A DNA stretch of 44,667 nucleotides from Nitrospira sp. GTDB taxonomy: Bacteria > Nitrospirota > Nitrospiria > Nitrospirales > Nitrospiraceae. Each line of letters opens with the position of its first letter. The stretch's first letter is position 1. Positions 15,432 through 24,441 of the stretch are shown piece by piece. Both the position numbers and the translations under genes were made by a program. Under the pieces are notes generated by a model, which was not told where the DNA came from, ran no database searches, and saw only the letters and a program-made list of their open reading frames with translations. Location of the stretch: NCBI GenBank assembly GCA_019636835.1, contig JAHBWU010000024.1, positions 1 through 44,667 on the forward strand, in the 5' to 3' direction.

Positions 15432-16975
15432 GGCTGTCTTCTCTCCGCCTCGGTGCTTGTGAGGTCCGCTTTTCCGTGAAGGTCTTGGCTTACGGCTGAA
15501 GCCTGCTCAGGAGACGACGGGAAGACACGAGCGATGACTTTTTCGACGCTTGGGTGCATGCGGGTCAGTATGGGGTTCGGGAACAACCCGATCACAAAAA
15601 TCAATAGGACGAGGGGGACCAAGGTCACCATTTCACGCAGGTTGACATCACGTAGTTTCGGAAGCATGTGCGGGGCCGGCACGCCGAAAGCGACACGTTG
15701 AATCATCCAGAGTAAGTAGGCGGCGGCGAGGATGATTCCCAATGATGCGAAGGCTGTGGCGGTCTTGCTCCAGAGGAAAGTGCCTACGAGAACCATAAAC
15801 TCCCCGACAAAACTGTTGGTGCCGGGCAATCCCAACGAAGACAATGCAAAAATGACTAGGAGCGTCGCATACCGTGGCATCGGCTTGGTCAGCCCGATAT
15901 TGTCCGCGATCTGTCGGCTGTGGGTGCGTTCGTAAATCACCCCCACGCAGAGAAAGAGCCCGCCGGTGGTGATGCCGTGGTTCACCATCTGCATCACGGC
16001 ACCTTCGATTCCTTGAATGTTAAACATGAACAGACCGAGCGTGACGAACCCCATGTGACTCACACTCGAATAGGCGATGAGCTTTTTCAGGTCGGCTTGG
16101 GCCAACGCCATGTACGCGCCATAGATGATGGCGATAATCGAAAGGACCACCATCAACGGCGTAAACGCTTGAGAGGCGTCCGGCAACATCGGCAAACTGA
16201 AGCGCACAAAACCATAGGTGCCCATCTTGAGCAGGACGCTGGCGAGAATCACGCTGCCTGCCGTCGGCGCTTCCACGTGCGCGTCGGGCAACCAGGTATG
16301 GAAGGGGAACATGGGCACCTTGACGGCAAATGCGGCGAAGAACGCCAGGAAGAGCCAGAATTGCAGTGACTTGGAATAGGTACCTTGGCTCAATTGAAGA
16401 ATGTCGAATGTATGGCCACCCTGGAAATACAGCGCTAAAATCGCGACCAGTAACAAGACGCTCCCGGCCAGAGTATAGAGAAAGAATTTAATCGCGGCAT
16501 AGATGCGGTCCGGTCCGCCCCAGACTCCGATCAAGAGATACATCGGGATCAGCATCGCCTCCCAAAACACGTAGAACAGCACGAAATCCAGTGCCAAGAA
16601 CACGCCGATCATGGCGCCTTCCATGATCAGCAGCATGGCCATGAAGCTCTGAACTCTCGATTCGATGGAGTGCCAAGAAATCAGGATGCAGAGCGGCATC
16701 AGGACCGTCGTCATGAGGACCAACGGCAGACTGATGCCATCGATGCCCAGCCGATAATGAATCGGCGGCGACGAGATCCACACGGCCGATTCCACGAACT
16801 GCATGTGGCTGGAGGAGGCATCGAACAACCACCAGAGCGGGAGCGCGATCAGTAAATCAGCGACGGTGACGGCGAGGGCGATCAGCCGAGCCGAGGTGTC
16901 CTTCACCAAAAAGACAGCAGCTGCTCCGATCAGCGGGAGAAAGATCAGTGCCGTAAGCCAAGGAAAGCCGGTCAT
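15428..16975 (-). CDS. nuoM: NADH-quinone oxidoreductase subunit M
   Basis: 515 aa antiporter-like proton-pumping subunit of complex I. Signatures include FYVFWEAMLIPMYLLIGVWG with the conserved glutamate, KVPMFPFHTWLPDAHVEAPT, ALAQADLKKLIAYSSVSHMG and LSSLGLPGTNSFVGEF. There are about 14 transmembrane helices. It follows nuoL after an 80-base spacer and overlaps nuoN by four bases. Only one nuoM is present, so this is not the duplicated-NuoM form of complex I that has been described in some nitrite oxidisers. Confidence 0.97.
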   Translation of the reverse strand: MTGFPWLTALIFLPLIGAAAVFLVKDTSARLIALAVTVADLLIALPLWWLFDASSSHMQFVESAVWISSPPIHYRLGIDGISLPLVLMTTVLMPLCILISWHSIESRVQSFMAMLLIMEGAMIGVFLALDFVLFYVFWEAMLIPMYLLIGVWGGPDRIYAAIKFFLYTLAGSVLLLVAILALYFQGGHTFDILQLSQGTYSKSLQFWLFLAFFAAFAVKVPMFPFHTWLPDAHVEAPTAGSVILASVLLKMGTYGFVRFSLPMLPDASQAFTPLMVVLSIIAIIYGAYMALAQADLKKLIAYSSVSHMGFVTLGLFMFNIQGIEGAVMQMVNHGITTGGLFLCVGVIYERTHSRQIADNIGLTKPMPRYATLLVIFALSSLGLPGTNSFVGEFMVLVGTFLWSKTATAFASLGIILAAAYLLWMIQRVAFGVPAPHMLPKLRDVNLREMVTLVPLVLLIFVIGLFPNPILTRMHPSVEKVIARVFPSSPEQASAVSQDLHGKADLTSTEAERRQP

Positions 16976-17055
16976 CGGAGTTCCCGTAGTGAACTGTTAC
17001 AAGTGAATGTCATGCTGATATCTCCACACTCTCGCACCATGGTGCTTTCTGTCCT

Positions 17056-18951
17056 TCAAAGAAGTAGGTACGCCGTCAAAATAACGATCCCTACCGCCAT
17101 GGCCAACGCATAGTGCTGGGCCTGTCCGCTCTGGACCAGTCTTAACAACCATCCACCCCACGCAACACCACGCGCGATGCCGTTGACCGCTCCGTCGATG
17201 AGATTGACGTCGACGCGCTTCCATAGCTCTGAAGCGGCTGTACATGTTGGTCTGACAAACAGGCGGTCATAGGCTTCATCCACATACCATTTGTTCAACG
17301 AGCCGCGATACAGACTACCCAACTGTCTGGCCAAGCGCTCAGGGAGATCAGGATTAAGTACGTAGACATAGTAGGCAGCGGCAATGCCGATCAAGCCCAT
17401 CGCTGTCGCCGCGGCCATAATCATGAGCCCCTCCGAGCCATGATGAGCAGCCGCGTCGCGTCCGCTTGAAAACACCGGCTCGAGGAAGGATGGGATGCCA
17501 AGATAGCCCGTCAGAATGCTGAACAGCGCGAGAATCAGGAGCGGTGTCGTCATCGTCTGTGACGGTTCATGAACATGGTCTGCATGGTGCGCATCGACAC
17601 GCGACGGACCCCAAAAGACCACGAACACCAACCGGAAGCTGTAGAAGGCTGTCAGAAGAGCCGTCAGCAGACCAAAGAGCGTCAGCATCTGACCAAGGTC
17701 GCCCGACGACCAAGCGGACACGAGGATATCGTCTTTACTGAAGAATCCGGCGGTGAGCGGGAATCCCGCCAGCGCCAGCGAGCCGACGACAAACGTCCAA
17801 TAGGTAATCGGCAACTTGTCTTTGAGTCCGCCCATGTGCCTCATGTCCTGCTCATGGTGCAGCGCAATAATGACCGAGCCGCAGCCCAAGAAAAGCAGGG
17901 CTTTGAACGCGCCATGTGTCAATAAGTGATACATGCCGGAGGCGTACGCTCCGAGTCCGCAAGCCATGATCATGTAACCGAGTTGACTGACCGTCGAATA
18001 CGCGACGACACGTTTGATGTCGGTTTGAGTCAACGCAATAGTGGCGCCGAGGACCATCGTCGCCGCGCCTGTAACGGCGACCACGCTCATCGCAGTTGGA
18101 GAGAGGTTATAGATCGGGGCGAGACGCGCCACCATGAAGACACCGGCCGTAACCATCGTAGCGGCGTGAATGAGAGCCGAAATGGGCGTCGGTCCTTCCA
18201 TCGCATCAGGCAGCCAAACGTGAAGCGGAACTTGTGCTGATTTGCCGACCGCGCCGGTGAACAGAAGGAGTCCGATAAGTGTGAATACCGACACCTCCCA
18301 TGTTCCACCGAAAGGGCCGAGGAGGTTCATTGTCAAATCAGTTGCCTCATGGAGGGCAGGAAAGATGTCGAGATAGTTCAGCGAACCGAATTGGTACCAG
18401 ACGAGCAGCATGCCCAGCATGAACCCAAAATCGCCCACGCGATTCACGAGAAAGGCCTTGGTGGCGGCCGCACAGGCGGAAGCGCGTTCGTACCAATGTC
18501 CGATCAGCAGATAAGAGCACAGTCCCACGGCTTCCCAGAACACGAAAAGCTGCAGCAGGTTATCAGCCAATACCAACATCAACATGGAAAACGTGAACAG
18601 GGCGATGTAACTGAAGAAACGGGCATAGCCCGGCTCGCCGTGCATGTAACCGATCGTATAGACGTGCACGAGCGAGCTGACGCCGGTGACCAGCAGGAGC
18701 ATGACGGCGGTCAGCCGGTCGATATGGAGACCGATGTGAATGTCGAGATTCCCTGATGTAAGCCAGGTATACAGCGGAACCGAAATGACGGATCCGGACA
18801 TCACTTCTAAAAAGGCGGCCACCGACAAGACGAGCGACGACAGGACTGCCGGTATCGCGACAAGGTGGGCGCGGTCTTTGATGTGCCAGCCGACCAGGCC
18901 CAAGATCAGAAAAGCGCCCAGCGGAAGAAGTGGGATTAAGACGTAGAGCAT
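17056..18951 (-). CDS. nuoL: NADH-quinone oxidoreductase subunit L
   Basis: 631 aa, typical length. The antiporter-like core is followed by the long C-terminal lateral helix region that braces the membrane arm. Motifs: FVFWEAVGLCSYLLIGHWYE, KSAQVPLHVWLPDAMEGPTP, IALTQTDIKRVVAYSTVSQL and LALAGFPLTAGFFSKDDI. An insertion rich in histidine (DAHHADHVHEPSQTM) lies in the loop before the C-terminal helices and is probably not catalytic. The spacer upstream (18952-19063) before nuoK contains an intergenic repeat. Confidence 0.97.
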   Translation of the reverse strand: MLYVLIPLLPLGAFLILGLVGWHIKDRAHLVAIPAVLSSLVLSVAAFLEVMSGSVISVPLYTWLTSGNLDIHIGLHIDRLTAVMLLLVTGVSSLVHVYTIGYMHGEPGYARFFSYIALFTFSMLMLVLADNLLQLFVFWEAVGLCSYLLIGHWYERASACAAATKAFLVNRVGDFGFMLGMLLVWYQFGSLNYLDIFPALHEATDLTMNLLGPFGGTWEVSVFTLIGLLLFTGAVGKSAQVPLHVWLPDAMEGPTPISALIHAATMVTAGVFMVARLAPIYNLSPTAMSVVAVTGAATMVLGATIALTQTDIKRVVAYSTVSQLGYMIMACGLGAYASGMYHLLTHGAFKALLFLGCGSVIIALHHEQDMRHMGGLKDKLPITYWTFVVGSLALAGFPLTAGFFSKDDILVSAWSSGDLGQMLTLFGLLTALLTAFYSFRLVFVVFWGPSRVDAHHADHVHEPSQTMTTPLLILALFSILTGYLGIPSFLEPVFSSGRDAAAHHGSEGLMIMAAATAMGLIGIAAAYYVYVLNPDLPERLARQLGSLYRGSLNKWYVDEAYDRLFVRPTCTAASELWKRVDVNLIDGAVNGIARGVAWGGWLLRLVQSGQAQHYALAMAVGIVILTAYLLL

Positions 18952-18971
18952 CAGAGTCCGTTCCTCGCCGT

Positions 18972-19049
18972 TCGTCGTTCGTGAAGCGCGATGGGAAAGA
19001 ACGGTTGCAATACGCTGTGATCTTCTGCGAGAGACGCTTCACGCTTCAC
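18972..19049. repeat. TCGTCGTTCGTGAAGCG repeat, copy 2, with inverted GTGAAGCG arms
   Basis: Positions 18972-18988 are identical to 9922-9938. GTGAAGCG at 18981-18988 is matched by CGCTTCACGCTTCAC at 19035-19049, giving an inverted pair that fills the 112-base nuoK-nuoL spacer. Confidence 0.6.
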
Positions 19050-19063
19050 AGGAGACGGTTCCT

Positions 19064-19369
19064 TTACCATTTGAGCAGGTTGAACTCTTCCACGTTGATC
19101 GTGGATCTGGATCGGTGCAGGGCGATGATGATCGCGAGTCCGACTGCGACCTCCGCGGCAGCCACCGTGAGAGCAAAAAAGACGAACACCTGACCACCGA
19201 GATCCTGAAGATGATCGGAAAAGGCGACAAAGTTAATGTTGGTTGCGTTCAGCATGAGTTCGACCGACAACAAAATCGCAATAATATTGCGCCGGATGAG
19301 CACGCCCACAACGCCTGTCAGGAAGACGATGGCGCTCAAGATGAGATAGTAAGAGATGGGGATGGTCAT
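19064..19369 (-). CDS. nuoK: NADH-quinone oxidoreductase subunit K
   Basis: 101 aa, exactly the usual size, with three transmembrane helices. The two membrane-embedded glutamates of the E-channel are visible in [19 protein letters not shown] and in [13 protein letters not shown]. It links NuoJ and the antiporter-like subunits and is needed for proton pumping. It lies 26 bases downstream of nuoJ. Confidence 0.97.
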   Translation of the reverse strand: MTIPISYYLILSAIVFLTGVVGVLIRRNIIAILLSVELMLNATNINFVAFSDHLQDLGGQVFVFFALTVAAAEVAVGLAIIIALHRSRSTINVEEFNLLKW

Positions 19370-19395
19370 TCTTAAACCGCTGTTTGTGTCATGTG

Positions 19396-19917
19396 TTATG
19401 CGTCGCTTTCGCCGATGTCGCGTTTCGCGAGGACGATGGCGCCGATCATGGCTACTAAAAGAACCAAAGAGGCCACTTCGAAGGGGAATAAGTAGGTTGA
19501 AAAGAGTATCTTGCCGATGGCCAACGTATTGTCGGTATCGATTGGATCATTCGGTTCAGACTGGAGCGATCGACTGCCCGGATCGGTCGCTCCCGCTCCG
19601 GAGAGCAGCACGATGGACTCGATCAGCAGCGGGACACAGACGAATGCCGCGACCCGCCATTGACTATGATAACGGTCGTCTTGTTTGACGTTGAGTATCA
19701 TGACGACGAACAGATACAGCACCAGAATGGCTCCGGCATAGACGATGATCTGCACGGCCGCGAGAAATTCGGCATGGAGTGTGACGAAGAGTCCCGCGAC
19801 ATGGAAGAACATGACCAAGAGCGAAAGCGCGCTGTAGACGGGGTTTCTCAGCGCGACCACCAGGATGGAAGTTATGGCGATCATCCCGGCAAAGTATCCA
19901 AAAAACAACTGCGACAT
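19396..19917 (-). CDS. nuoJ: NADH-quinone oxidoreductase subunit J
   Basis: 173 aa membrane subunit with five predicted transmembrane segments. The conserved [18 protein letters not shown] and [20 protein letters not shown] helices, the latter carrying the pi-bulge region that gates coupling in complex I, are intact. A hydrophilic loop (~100-135) is variable. It stands between nuoI (spacer 89 bases) and nuoK. Confidence 0.96.
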   Translation of the reverse strand: MSQLFFGYFAGMIAITSILVVALRNPVYSALSLLVMFFHVAGLFVTLHAEFLAAVQIIVYAGAILVLYLFVVMILNVKQDDRYHSQWRVAAFVCVPLLIESIVLLSGAGATDPGSRSLQSEPNDPIDTDNTLAIGKILFSTYLFPFEVASLVLLVAMIGAIVLAKRDIGESDA

Positions 19918-20006
19918 GAGACGGTTCCTGAGTTAGCAGTCGATCAGGGTCAGACTAACACTACGGTGTTGCAGTCATCGCTCGTCCGATGAGTACTCTT
20001 TGAGAG

Positions 20007-20573
20007 TCAGTTCGGTTTGGGTGGCACGTGCTTGAATGCCACGTTGAAAAACGCGACGTTTGGATGTTGAAGTTCCAGGCGTTTTTCGCGGACTGGAAAT
20101 GAGCGGTCGCCGATTGCGAGCAATTGTTGTTTATTCAGGTGGAGCTGGCGCTTATCGTATACCGCCCACTCGAATTCTCTCGTCATGCCCAGCGCATCGA
20201 CAGGGCAGGCATCCACACACATCCCACAGAATAAGCAACGGGTCATGTCCATGTAATATTCTTTAGAATAACGCTTGGTCGGTTCGCCCGGCACTTCAGC
20301 ACTGACGACGCGGATCACGCGCGACGGACAGGCCGCTTCACAGAGATCGCATCCCACACACTTCTCCGTTCCATCGTCGTAGCGGAGCAGCGCCAGCATG
20401 CCTCGATAATTGTCCGGTAGTGTGCGTTTTTCATGAGGGTATTGCAAGGTCACGGGACGGTAATTGAGTAGATGCGACAACGTCGCCTTCATACCGACGA
20501 GAATCTCGTAGAATGTGATCGTTTTGAACCATTCGTATAGGTTCAAACGCTTGGTGGTCGCGGTAGATGCCAT
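20007..20573 (-). CDS. nuoI: NADH-quinone oxidoreductase subunit I
   Basis: 188 aa from the ATG at 20573, 14 bases after the nuoH stop. A longer frame reaching back to 20765 lies inside nuoH and is rejected. Two ferredoxin motifs, CVGCDLCEAACPS and CLFCGMCVDACPV, hold clusters N6a and N6b, which pass electrons from NuoG toward NuoB. An amphipathic N-terminal helix (NLYEWFKTITFYEILVGMKA) should lie on the membrane surface. Confidence 0.97.
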   Translation of the reverse strand: MASTATTKRLNLYEWFKTITFYEILVGMKATLSHLLNYRPVTLQYPHEKRTLPDNYRGMLALLRYDDGTEKCVGCDLCEAACPSRVIRVVSAEVPGEPTKRYSKEYYMDMTRCLFCGMCVDACPVDALGMTREFEWAVYDKRQLHLNKQQLLAIGDRSFPVREKRLELQHPNVAFFNVAFKHVPPKPN

Positions 20574-20587
20574 ATCAGTCTCGTCCG

Positions 20588-21664
20588 CTACTTCATCTGT
20601 TGATAGAAAAACACCGCGAGAGAAGTCACCACGATGTTGCCTAATGCGATAGGCAGCATCACTTTCCAGCCGAATCTCATCAGCTGATCGTATCGCAGCC
20701 TCGGTAACGTGGCCCGCAGCCAGAAAAAGAGGAACAAGAACGAGTACGTCTTGACCGCAAACCACATCGTGTTCTCAACCCAGGCCAAGGACGGCACACC
20801 GATGAGCGCCATAATCGTTCCAGGGTACGGAGCGTTCCATCCGCCGAGAAACAGCGCGGCAGCTACGCAGGATACCAGCACCATGTTGGCGTACTCGGCG
20901 AGGAAAAAGAACGCAAATCTGAGGCCGCTGTATTCAGTGAAGAAACCGGCGACGAGCTCGCTTTCCGCCTCCGGCAGATCGAAGGGGACCCGGTTGGTTT
21001 CAGCCACCGATGAGATCACGTAGACGACAAAGGCAAAAATTTGTGGGGCCGGTAACGCGAAGAGATACCAATTCCAAAAACCTCCGGCCTGGGCATCGGT
21101 GATTTTCACAAGGCTGAGTGAACCGGCCAGAATCAACACGCCGACAATGGACAATCCGACGTTGAGCTCATAGCTGATGATCTGTGCCGCTGATCGTAGA
21201 CCGCCGAGCAGCGAGTATTTGCTGTTGGACGCCCATCCCCCCAGGATGATGCCGTAGGCTCCGAGCGAGGCGAACGCTAAGATATACAGAATACCGATAT
21301 TGATGTCGCTGATCACGAACGGTCTCACGGTGATACCGTTGACCTCAAACGTCTGGTTGGGACCCCAGGGAATCACGGCAAATCCGATGAACGCGGGAAT
21401 TAAACAAAGAATCGGCGCAACGGTGAAAAGGAACTTGTTGGCGCCGGCGGGGATAATGTCTTCCTTGAAGAAGAGCTTGATGGCGTCCGCTAACGGTTGG
21501 AGGATGCCATAGGGCCCCACTTCCATCGGACCCATGCGGTCCTGCATCCAGCCCAGGACTTTTCGTTCTGCAAGGGTGAGGATAAGTACCGTGACGACCA
21601 CGACGCCCATGACCGCGGCGATCTGGGTAAGGGAGATAGCGAGACGCAATCCGAATTCAGTCAC
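20588..21664 (-). CDS. nuoH: NADH-quinone oxidoreductase subunit H
   Basis: 358 aa, begins with GTG at 21664, preceded by GGAG seven bases upstream. It has eight or more transmembrane helices. Signatures are LTLAERKVLGWMQDRMGP near the N-terminus, LPEAESELVAGFFTEYSGLR with the conserved acidic residues of the quinone-site loop, and FLFFWLRATLPRLRYDQLM near the C-terminus. NuoH forms the quinone entry chamber together with NuoB and NuoD. Confidence 0.97.
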   Translation of the reverse strand: MTEFGLRLAISLTQIAAVMGVVVVTVLILTLAERKVLGWMQDRMGPMEVGPYGILQPLADAIKLFFKEDIIPAGANKFLFTVAPILCLIPAFIGFAVIPWGPNQTFEVNGITVRPFVISDINIGILYILAFASLGAYGIILGGWASNSKYSLLGGLRSAAQIISYELNVGLSIVGVLILAGSLSLVKITDAQAGGFWNWYLFALPAPQIFAFVVYVISSVAETNRVPFDLPEAESELVAGFFTEYSGLRFAFFFLAEYANMVLVSCVAAALFLGGWNAPYPGTIMALIGVPSLAWVENTMWFAVKTYSFLFLFFWLRATLPRLRYDQLMRFGWKVMLPIALGNIVVTSLAVFFYQQMK

Positions 21665-21710
21665 AATTGAACTCCTCGATTAGCATAGTCATCAGCGATG
21701 CAGAGAGTCA

Positions 21711-24377
21711 TCACGCCACCTTCATGATGGATACCGTCGCTGTCCGGAACGCCGGCACATGGGTGATCGGATCGACGACGCATTCAAACAGTCGGACGGC
21801 ATCTTGGCCGAAGTGATATGGAAACCATGCTGTTCCTTGTGGGACCCTCTCCATAATCTTGACCTCGGTCGTCATTTCCCCGGACGTGCTGGAGAGGCGG
21901 ACTCGATCCCCATCCGACAAGGCAAAGCGTTCGGCGTCAAGCGGATTGATACGGAGCCGGCCGCTTCCTTCGATTTGCAGCAACCCCTTCGATCGCGTGG
22001 ATAATTTCCCGGAATGGAACAGGCTTTGTGTCAATTCCAGCCGCACGGTTCCATCCGGTCTGGACGTTCGTGGGATAGGTCGGTACCTCGTCGCGACGTC
22101 GCGTTGATATCCGGCAGCGAGGTAGCGGTCCACGGCGGAGCGATCAACTTTGGGCGGCAACGGTGTCGGGCCCAGTGAGCCATAGCCGGGAAGGAGGCTT
22201 CGAATTTCTTTGAGAATCTCTTTGCTCTCGGCATACTCCATGGGTGAGTTCAATAAGATGGAAAGCGCGGAAAAGACTTCCCAGTCGGGACGGCTTTCTC
22301 CGACGGGCTCGATCGCCGGACGAACGGCCTGAACATGTCCCTCCGTATTGGTAAACGTCCCATGTTTTTCCAAAGAGGAAGCGGCCGGCAACACGACGTG
22401 GGCCAAGGCGGCCGTCTCCGTTAAAAACAGCTCCTGACACACCAAGAGATCGAGGTTGCGCAGTGATGCCTCGGCCCGTATCGTCGCGGGGAGGCTTCCG
22501 ACGGGATTCTCTCCGACGATGAACATCGCCTTGAGGGATCCGGTGTTGGCTCGATCCAACATCTCGATGAGGGAAGCTCCTCTCTCGGTCGGAAGTTCGC
22601 CTTTCCATTGCTTTGCGATTCTCTCGCGATCCGTGCCGCCGGCGATGGGGCAGGCGCCGGGAAGAAATTCGGTGACGGTTCCCATTTCAACCGCGCCCTG
22701 GTCGTTGTTTTCTTCAGCAAGCGGCGCAAAACCACAGCCGGGACCATCCAACTTCCCTGTCAGAAGAAGCAGATCGAGGAGAGTCAAACATCCGTTGTAA
22801 CCATGTTCACTCCGCAGCAAGAGCTGTCCGGCCAAGATAACGACCCGGCGTGCTTCCGCCGCCGCCTTGGCCGCTCTCAGAAAAGCATGCGGCTCGATTC
22901 CGGTCGCCGCCTGTAGGTCCTGCCAAGAGGTCTGTTGCAGTGCGCTCGTAACGGCGTCGAGGTATGCCGGATGCCGTTGCGCGAGGTCCGGTTGTGCCAA
23001 ATTCTGTTCTACGACCGCCTTCACCAGACCGAGGATGGCATGGTGTGTGTCGCCGGTCGGAATACGGAAATGATGGTGCGAGAGATTGGCGATATTACTC
23101 ATCGTGTCGACGACCGGCTCCAGCGATTCGATCGTAATCAGCGTCGCCCGTCGTTTCTTCACCGCCTCTTTGACTTTGAGGCCCGTGATGGGATTCGTCT
23201 CGGTAATGTTCGTGCCGACCAGGATCAGGACATCCGCATCCAGGATATCGTCGAAGGTGACGGTCCACCGATGCGTCCCCTGCACGAGTTGCATGGCATG
23301 CAGGCCGTTCACATGGCCATAACGCGCGCTGCTGTCGATACTGTTGGTGCCGACGGCCACGCGGAGAAATTTCTGAAAAAGATACAATTCCTCGTTGGTG
23401 CAACGGCCCGAAATCAATCCTCCGAAACTCTGTCCCCCATGCGCGGCTTTAATCTCGCCGACGCGGCCGGCGACGTATTCCAGCGCTTCTTCCCATGTCG
23501 CTTGCACAAGCCCGCCATCGCGCCGAATGAGCGGATGCGTCAAGCGATGGGGATCACTGGCCGCATGGAATCCAAAAAACCCCCGAGCGCACAGGTCGCC
23601 GTTGTTGCGTCCCGCTCCATGCGCCGAGTTCACTTCAACGAGTTCCTCATCCTTCGTCTGCACGGTGATCTGGCACCCGTCTCCGCAGTAACCGCAGATG
23701 GTCTCGGCTCGTTTCAGCATCCAGGGTCGGTACTCGTACATGGACAGTCGGCTGGTAATCGCTCCGACGGGACAGATCTGAACGCAGCCCCCGCAGAACT
23801 CACAATCGAGCGGGTGAGCACCGAAGTGCTTGATCTCCGTCATGGTACCGCGACCGACCGGCGCCAACGCTTTGACGTCCATGACTTCATCGCAGTATCG
23901 GACACAGCGGAGGCACTGCACGCAGCGATTCATCTGCGTCTCGATGAGCGGACTGAAATACTCCTTTTGAAAGATCCGTTTGGTTTCAACGAACCGGCTG
24001 GTCGCCGTGTACTGGTGTGAAAAATCCTGGAGGTCGCACTTCCCCCCTTGATCACAGACCGGACAGTCCAGTGGATGATTGGCAAGGATAAACTCGAGCA
24101 CCGATTTATGGGCGTCGTTGACGACGGTGGTGGCGGTGCGCACGCTCATTCCTTCGTCGACCGGCGTGCTGCAGGCCGTTTGAAGCTTGGGCATCTTTTC
24201 GATTTCAACCAGGCACATACGGCAATTGGCGTCCGGTTTGAGTTTCGGGTGGTAGCAGAAATGCGGAATCATGACGCCGACGCGACGGGCCGCTTCGATC
24301 ACCAATGTCCCTTTCGGGACGTTGACCGTCATCCCGTCGATCGTGATGCGAACCATCTGTGGTGTGGTCTCGGGCAT
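21711..24377 (-). CDS. nuoG: NADH-quinone oxidoreductase subunit G with an additional ferredoxin-type cluster motif
   Basis: 888 aa. The N-terminal 2Fe-2S domain has C41, C52, C55 and C69. The His-Cys3 motif is H101, C105, C108, C114. The next part holds two full CxxCxxCxxxC motifs (C152/155/158/162 and C192/195/198/202), as in hydrogenase- or formate-dehydrogenase-type subunits. Canonical NuoG of E. coli and Thermus has ligands for only one cluster here. C228, C231, C235 and C263 match cluster N7, followed by the molybdopterin-oxidoreductase-like fold and a C-terminal MopB-binding-like domain (RLRINPLDAERFALSDGDRV). It passes electrons from NuoE/F to NuoI. The second motif predicts one extra 4Fe-4S cluster. 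A long open frame on the other strand is an antisense artefact. Confidence 0.95.
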   Translation of the reverse strand: MPETTPQMVRITIDGMTVNVPKGTLVIEAARRVGVMIPHFCYHPKLKPDANCRMCLVEIEKMPKLQTACSTPVDEGMSVRTATTVVNDAHKSVLEFILANHPLDCPVCDQGGKCDLQDFSHQYTATSRFVETKRIFQKEYFSPLIETQMNRCVQCLRCVRYCDEVMDVKALAPVGRGTMTEIKHFGAHPLDCEFCGGCVQICPVGAITSRLSMYEYRPWMLKRAETICGYCGDGCQITVQTKDEELVEVNSAHGAGRNNGDLCARGFFGFHAASDPHRLTHPLIRRDGGLVQATWEEALEYVAGRVGEIKAAHGGQSFGGLISGRCTNEELYLFQKFLRVAVGTNSIDSSARYGHVNGLHAMQLVQGTHRWTVTFDDILDADVLILVGTNITETNPITGLKVKEAVKKRRATLITIESLEPVVDTMSNIANLSHHHFRIPTGDTHHAILGLVKAVVEQNLAQPDLAQRHPAYLDAVTSALQQTSWQDLQAATGIEPHAFLRAAKAAAEARRVVILAGQLLLRSEHGYNGCLTLLDLLLLTGKLDGPGCGFAPLAEENNDQGAVEMGTVTEFLPGACPIAGGTDRERIAKQWKGELPTERGASLIEMLDRANTGSLKAMFIVGENPVGSLPATIRAEASLRNLDLLVCQELFLTETAALAHVVLPAASSLEKHGTFTNTEGHVQAVRPAIEPVGESRPDWEVFSALSILLNSPMEYAESKEILKEIRSLLPGYGSLGPTPLPPKVDRSAVDRYLAAGYQRDVATRYRPIPRTSRPDGTVRLELTQSLFHSGKLSTRSKGLLQIEGSGRLRINPLDAERFALSDGDRVRLSSTSGEMTTEVKIMERVPQGTAWFPYHFGQDAVRLFECVVDPITHVPAFRTATVSIMKVA

Positions 24378-24441
24378 GCTCTCCGTTACTCGTTCAACGT
24401 GAACCGTTCAACGCATGATTCTTGCGGATAACGATTCACCA

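Noticed and set aside
13965..18951. Duplicated-NuoM (high proton number) complex I
   Set aside because: Only one nuoM lies between nuoL and nuoN; all three antiporter-like subunits occur once.
20574..20765. Upstream start giving a 252-aa NuoI
   Set aside because: The extension lies inside the nuoH coding sequence and does not match the NuoI N-terminus.
22935..24020. 361-codon open frame on the plus strand
   Set aside because: It lies wholly antisense to nuoG, whose Fe-S motifs prove the minus-strand frame; GC-rich codon bias opens the opposite strand.
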